A DNA stretch of 45,915 bases from Kiritimatiellia bacterium (GTDB lineage Bacteria > Verrucomicrobiota > Kiritimatiellia > JAAZAB01). The translations under genes were made by a program, and so were the position numbers. Position 1 is the stretch's first letter; each line of letters starts with the position of its first letter. Shown here piece by piece: positions 45,710 to 45,915 of this stretch. Under the pieces are notes generated by a model. It saw only the letters and a list, made by a program, of their open reading frames with translations, was not told where the DNA came from and ran no database searches. The DNA lies in assembly GCA_028718125.1 (NCBI GenBank), contig JAQUMN010000030.1:1-45915 (forward strand), written 5' to 3'.

Positions 45710-45915
45710 TCAGCGCTCGATTTCCTTCAAGCTCAGGTTATCCAGCAGAAACTTGACATCACCTTCCGGCATCCGGAAAAACAGGTTGTAGTTAAGATTG
45801 GATTGCACCGTATTGGGACACTTGAAGCGATAGGTCCGTTTCTGCCAGGCGCCTGAGGGCGAAATCGTATCGCTGATCCGGCGATCTTCCCAGACGGGAG
45901 CAGTGTTTTCCGTCC
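45710..45915 (-). CDS. C-terminal end of a protein with a carbohydrate-binding-type beta-sandwich (runs off the right edge)
   Basis: On the - strand the frame from the right edge to TGA at 45710-45712 reads TENTAPVWEDRRISDTISPS, then GAWQKRTYRFKCPN, then LNYNLFFRMPEGDVKFLLDN and LSLKEIER. The pattern (GAWQKRTYRF..., Y.L.F, DVKFLLDNLSLKEIE) is typical of the last strands of CBM or laminin-G-like jelly-roll domains appended to secreted glycoside-active proteins. The start and any catalytic part are outside the window. Confidence 0.7.
   Translation of the reverse strand, partial: TENTAPVWEDRRISDTISPSGAWQKRTYRFKCPNTVQSNLNYNLFFRMPEGDVKFLLDNLSLKEIER

Overview
The window looks like a chromosomal segment of a Gram-negative bacterium. 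It encodes two complete tripartite RND efflux systems with outer-membrane factors, several lipoproteins and a predicted outer-membrane barrel. GC is moderately high. The mix of a BspA-type leucine-rich-repeat/VCBS surface protein, a Gfo/Idh/MocA oxidoreductase, a uroporphyrinogen-decarboxylase-like remnant, a degenerate FGE-sulfatase-domain protein and many short dispersed palindromic repeats suggests the PVC superphylum (Kiritimatiellota/Lentisphaerota-like). This placement is inference; no phylogenetic marker settles it.

Left part (1 to about 22,500): a cell-surface polysaccharide locus. It holds a GT2 glycosyltransferase, a barrel protein, a polysaccharide deacetylase and a Wzx/MOP flippase on the + strand. 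Two GT-C-type membrane proteins, an SGNH hydrolase and a GT4 glycosyltransferase lie on the - strand. Further on are a second GT4, a second SGNH hydrolase with N-terminal membrane segments, an 860-residue YfhO/GT-C-like membrane protein, a hexapeptide acyltransferase and a lipoprotein SGNH hydrolase. Lipid-linked glycan assembly, flipping and acetyl/deacetyl tailoring are all represented; no obvious Wzy polymerase or Wza/Wzc exporter was recognised. Three paralogous small proteins (GRPPKF motif followed by a ribbon-helix-helix-like segment) sit in this locus. Two of them lie in a 624-bp direct duplication that brackets an SGNH hydrolase gene. I do not recognise a named family for them; they are the best candidate for something undescribed here, probably a locus-specific regulator.

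Middle part (23,000 to 31,800): an RND efflux operon (adaptor, permease, outer-membrane factor) behind a Gfo/Idh/MocA oxidoreductase whose upstream region carries an exact 12-bp tandem repeat with GTATAC cores, then a MATE-family transporter. A 1011-residue secreted repeat protein follows (LRR_5, two FN3, CARDB, six 45-residue VCBS/FG-GAP-like repeats nearly identical at the DNA level), then a small coiled-coil lipoprotein, an FGE-like protein lacking catalytic cysteines and a truncated UroD-like remnant.

Right part (37,100 to 45,915): a small membrane protein, a second RND operon led by its own TetR regulator with a near-consensus promoter, a divergent HI0933/BaiN-type flavoprotein, tRNA-Leu(UAG), and the C-terminal end of a protein entering from the right edge.

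Five intergenic copies of a 70-185 bp element with terminal inverted repeats (GGCTGYGTCA/TGACRCAGCC) are scattered from 9.6 to 35.4 kb. They look like non-autonomous MITE-like elements with exchangeable internal hairpins. Other palindromic repeats lie at 5.85, 5.94, 13.8, 24.5, 45.4 and 45.5 kb. No CRISPR array, transposase, integrase or rRNA was seen.
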